From Candidatus Nanohaloarchaea archaeon (GTDB taxonomy: Archaea > EX4484-52 > DAOVKX01), in assembly GCA_030631505.1 (NCBI GenBank), contig DAOVKX010000016.1, forward strand, positions 1 through 15,354: a stretch of DNA of 15,354 bases, in the 5' to 3' direction. This document shows, piece by piece, positions 14,092 to 15,354 of the stretch. A program made the position numbers and the translations under genes. Below the pieces are notes generated by a model. The model was not told where the DNA came from. It did not search any database and was given only the letters and a program-made list of their open reading frames with translations. Numbering within the stretch: the first letter of the stretch is position 1; each line of letters begins with the position of its first letter.

Positions 14092-14381
14092 ATTCTGAAC
14101 ACTCTCCATAAATTGAACACTCCCAAAAACAAAAACAGTGTGCTTAAAAATAATACTAAAGCCAGGAGCAACGCGAAGTTACCAAAGGTTATCGGCTTAA
14201 ACACTGTAAAAACAAACAGACTCAGGTAGATTATATAACCTGCAAAAGATACTGCCAGAAAATTCCAGATGCGCGGAACCTGTTTAATCTGCTCCATCTT
14301 TGAAAACGCATAAAGTATTGATATTAATATTACAGCACCCATGCACAATCCCGCTACCAGTAAAACATCGAAAAGATTCAT
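14088..14381 (-). CDS. Three-helix membrane protein A, 97 aa
   Basis: No named family is recognised. It is nearly all membrane, with helices at about 4-26, 38-60 and 67-91, a basic loop KMEQIKQVPRIW before helix 2 and a basic end FNLWRVFRI. By the positive-inside rule the loop after helix 1 and the C-terminus face the cytoplasm on the same side, which is odd for three helices unless the third is re-entrant or the loop charge is misleading. It overlaps the KaiC-like gene by four bases (ATGA) and the next paralog by four, so all are translationally coupled. The tandem paralogy suggests a heterodimer. It is inferred to be the membrane half of a signalling complex. Confidence 0.78.
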   Translation of the reverse strand: MNLFDVLLVAGLCMGAVILISILYAFSKMEQIKQVPRIWNFLAVSFAGYIIYLSLFVFTVFKPITFGNFALLLALVLFLSTLFLFLGVFNLWRVFRI

Positions 14382-15061
14382 ACCACTCCCGCCCCCTTGC
14401 TTATTTCAAACTTTATCCAGTCCATGGAGTGTTTTGTCATAAGCATTTTTGAAACTTTAAAAAATCTTTCATCGCCATTAATCCGCATCTCAATAAGGCC
14501 GTCGCTCAGGTAATTAAGAGTTGAGATTGTTCTCGAGTCATGAACTCCTTCTTCTACAAGGAACAGTGTAACCATATTCAATGCCTCTGCTTTCGACGCC
14601 AGAACCTGCAAAAATCTTGTTACAAGTTCATTGCCTGAATACAAAAACAGTGTTGATACTGAATCCACTATTAAATATCTCCTTCTGGTTCTTAGCCCCT
14701 GCTGCGCGTCAACAAACATCATATTTAATTTGTTTAAGTCACTGGGATCCTGCACACTGTATTTCCCTTCTACAGGTTTTCCGCTCCTCCATGAATACGC
14801 GTCTATGAACCGGTTCTTACCTTTGGCTTTGCCAAAATTATAACCAAAATAATGCATGCTCCTCTTAATCTGCTCCACAGGTGTATCAAGTGTTATGTAA
14901 GTGCCTGAAATATTCGATTTTAAACAGCAGTGCATAAACTGTTGCGCAAACGTAGTCTTGCCAACGCCCGGCTGCCCGACAACCAGTATCGTTGAATTTG
15001 CCGGAAAACCGCCTTCTATGCATTTATCCAGCTGTTTTACGCCAGTACTTATCCTCTCCAT
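14378..15061 (-). CDS. KaiC/RAD55-like ATP-binding protein, 227 aa
   Basis: A single RecA-type domain carries Walker A GQPGVGKT (29-36), Walker B YLIVDS (129-134) and a C-terminus (SDGLIEMRINGDERFFKVSKM) of KaiC type. The segment after strand 2 reads YITLDTP (55-61), where active KaiC-like proteins have a Glu pair, so hydrolysis may be slow or absent; it may act as an ATP-dependent switch, as proposed for ArlH. It differs clearly from the KaiC-like protein at 10218-10907. It is the first gene of an operon continuing with two membrane proteins and a V4R protein, joined by ATGA overlaps. The ATG at 15061 is preceded by GAGG seven bases upstream. The role is probably regulatory; control of pili is only inferred from location. 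Confidence 0.83.
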   Translation of the reverse strand: MERISTGVKQLDKCIEGGFPANSTILVVGQPGVGKTTFAQQFMHCCLKSNISGTYITLDTPVEQIKRSMHYFGYNFGKAKGKNRFIDAYSWRSGKPVEGKYSVQDPSDLNKLNMMFVDAQQGLRTRRRYLIVDSVSTLFLYSGNELVTRFLQVLASKAEALNMVTLFLVEEGVHDSRTISTLNYLSDGLIEMRINGDERFFKVSKMLMTKHSMDWIKFEISKGAGVV

Positions 15062-15142
15062 TTAAGTGCCTCTGTAATTATAGTTAAGTCGTTAATAAGC
15101 AGACAAACTAAATCAAAAACAAATAGACCTTAATCTATATGG

Positions 15143-15174
15143 AAAAGTCATTAGTCTAAAAAGTTATGACTTTT
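15143..15174. promoter_or_regulatory. Operator-like inverted repeat upstream of the KaiC-TM-TM-V4R operon
   Basis: AAAAGTCAT (15143-15151) and ATGACTTTT (15166-15174) are perfect 9-base arms, 14 bases apart, about 82-113 bases before the ATG at 15061. AT-rich TATA-like runs (15176-15186 and 15208-15220) flank it on the far side. The gap 15062-15354 holds no gene. Confidence 0.35.
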
Positions 15175-15275
15175 ACTATATATACAAATTATTTGACTAA
15201 CTCTCTTTATTATATATACAATTACGTTAATAAATAAACAAAAATTAAAAAACCAAGAGTGGTTGTATACCTTAA

Positions 15276-15324
15276 AAATGCAAAGCATTTTGAGGTCCCA
15301 AAAATTTGCAACGCAAATTTTTTA
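15276..15324. repeat. Pair of triloop hairpins joined by GAGGTCCC
   Basis: AAAATGC/GCATTTT (15276-15292, loop AAA) is identical over 17 bases to 6901-6917. AAAAATTTGC/GCAAATTTTT (15301-15323, loop AAC) is a perfect 10-bp stem ending near TTTAGG. Its layout is the same as that of 6148-6198. Confidence 0.75.
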
Positions 15325-15354
15325 GGATATGGAAAAAACACAGTTCAACAAAAC

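Overview
The window looks archaeal, and most likely comes from a DPANN-type lineage (Woesearchaeota, Pacearchaeota, Aenigmarchaeota or similar). This rests on four things. There are several class III prepilin leaders of the KGISPLI type. There is an eS26 (S26e) ribosomal protein gene. Most genes have TATA-box promoters 20-30 bases before the start codon and short or absent leaders. The extracellular proteins are rich in N-X-S/T sites and Ig-like modules. The exact lineage cannot be fixed from the sequence alone.

Layout. 1-3036 (-) is the N-terminal 1012 residues of a giant membrane-anchored surface protein. It has no stop codon in the window and runs off the left edge. It carries a DNRLRE-like domain, Ig-like domains and a propeller-like block with five Asp-boxes. 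3538-4173 (+) is an unrecognised soluble protein. 4170-10907 (-) is a type IV pilus locus read right to left: a KaiC-like ATPase, two tandem TadC/ArlJ-type membrane platform proteins, four short pilins and a larger pilin-like protein. 11125-11415 (+) encodes eS26. 11679-13301 (+) encodes the VirB11/TadA/ArlI-type pilus assembly ATPase. 13298-15061 (-) is a tightly coupled four-gene operon: a second KaiC-like ATPase, two paralogous three-helix membrane proteins and a V4R-domain protein.

How it fits together. The ATPase, two platform proteins and pilins form most of a pilus machine; the prepilin peptidase is not in the window. Two tandem platform genes are reminiscent of Tad/Epd-like pili. The KaiC-TM-TM-V4R operon looks like a membrane-bound small-molecule sensing module assembled from separate polypeptides. 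Placing it in control of the neighbouring pilus is my inference.

The non-coding DNA is the most unusual part. (i) About ten GATTAAC/GTTAATC half-sites form hairpin units with a 60-66 base period upstream of one pilin gene. (ii) A tandem pair of 70-base units has inner stems that differ in sequence but stay perfectly paired. (iii) A family of at least twelve perfect hairpins with three-base loops is scattered over several intergenic regions; some are chained so that neighbouring arms could pair in alternative ways.
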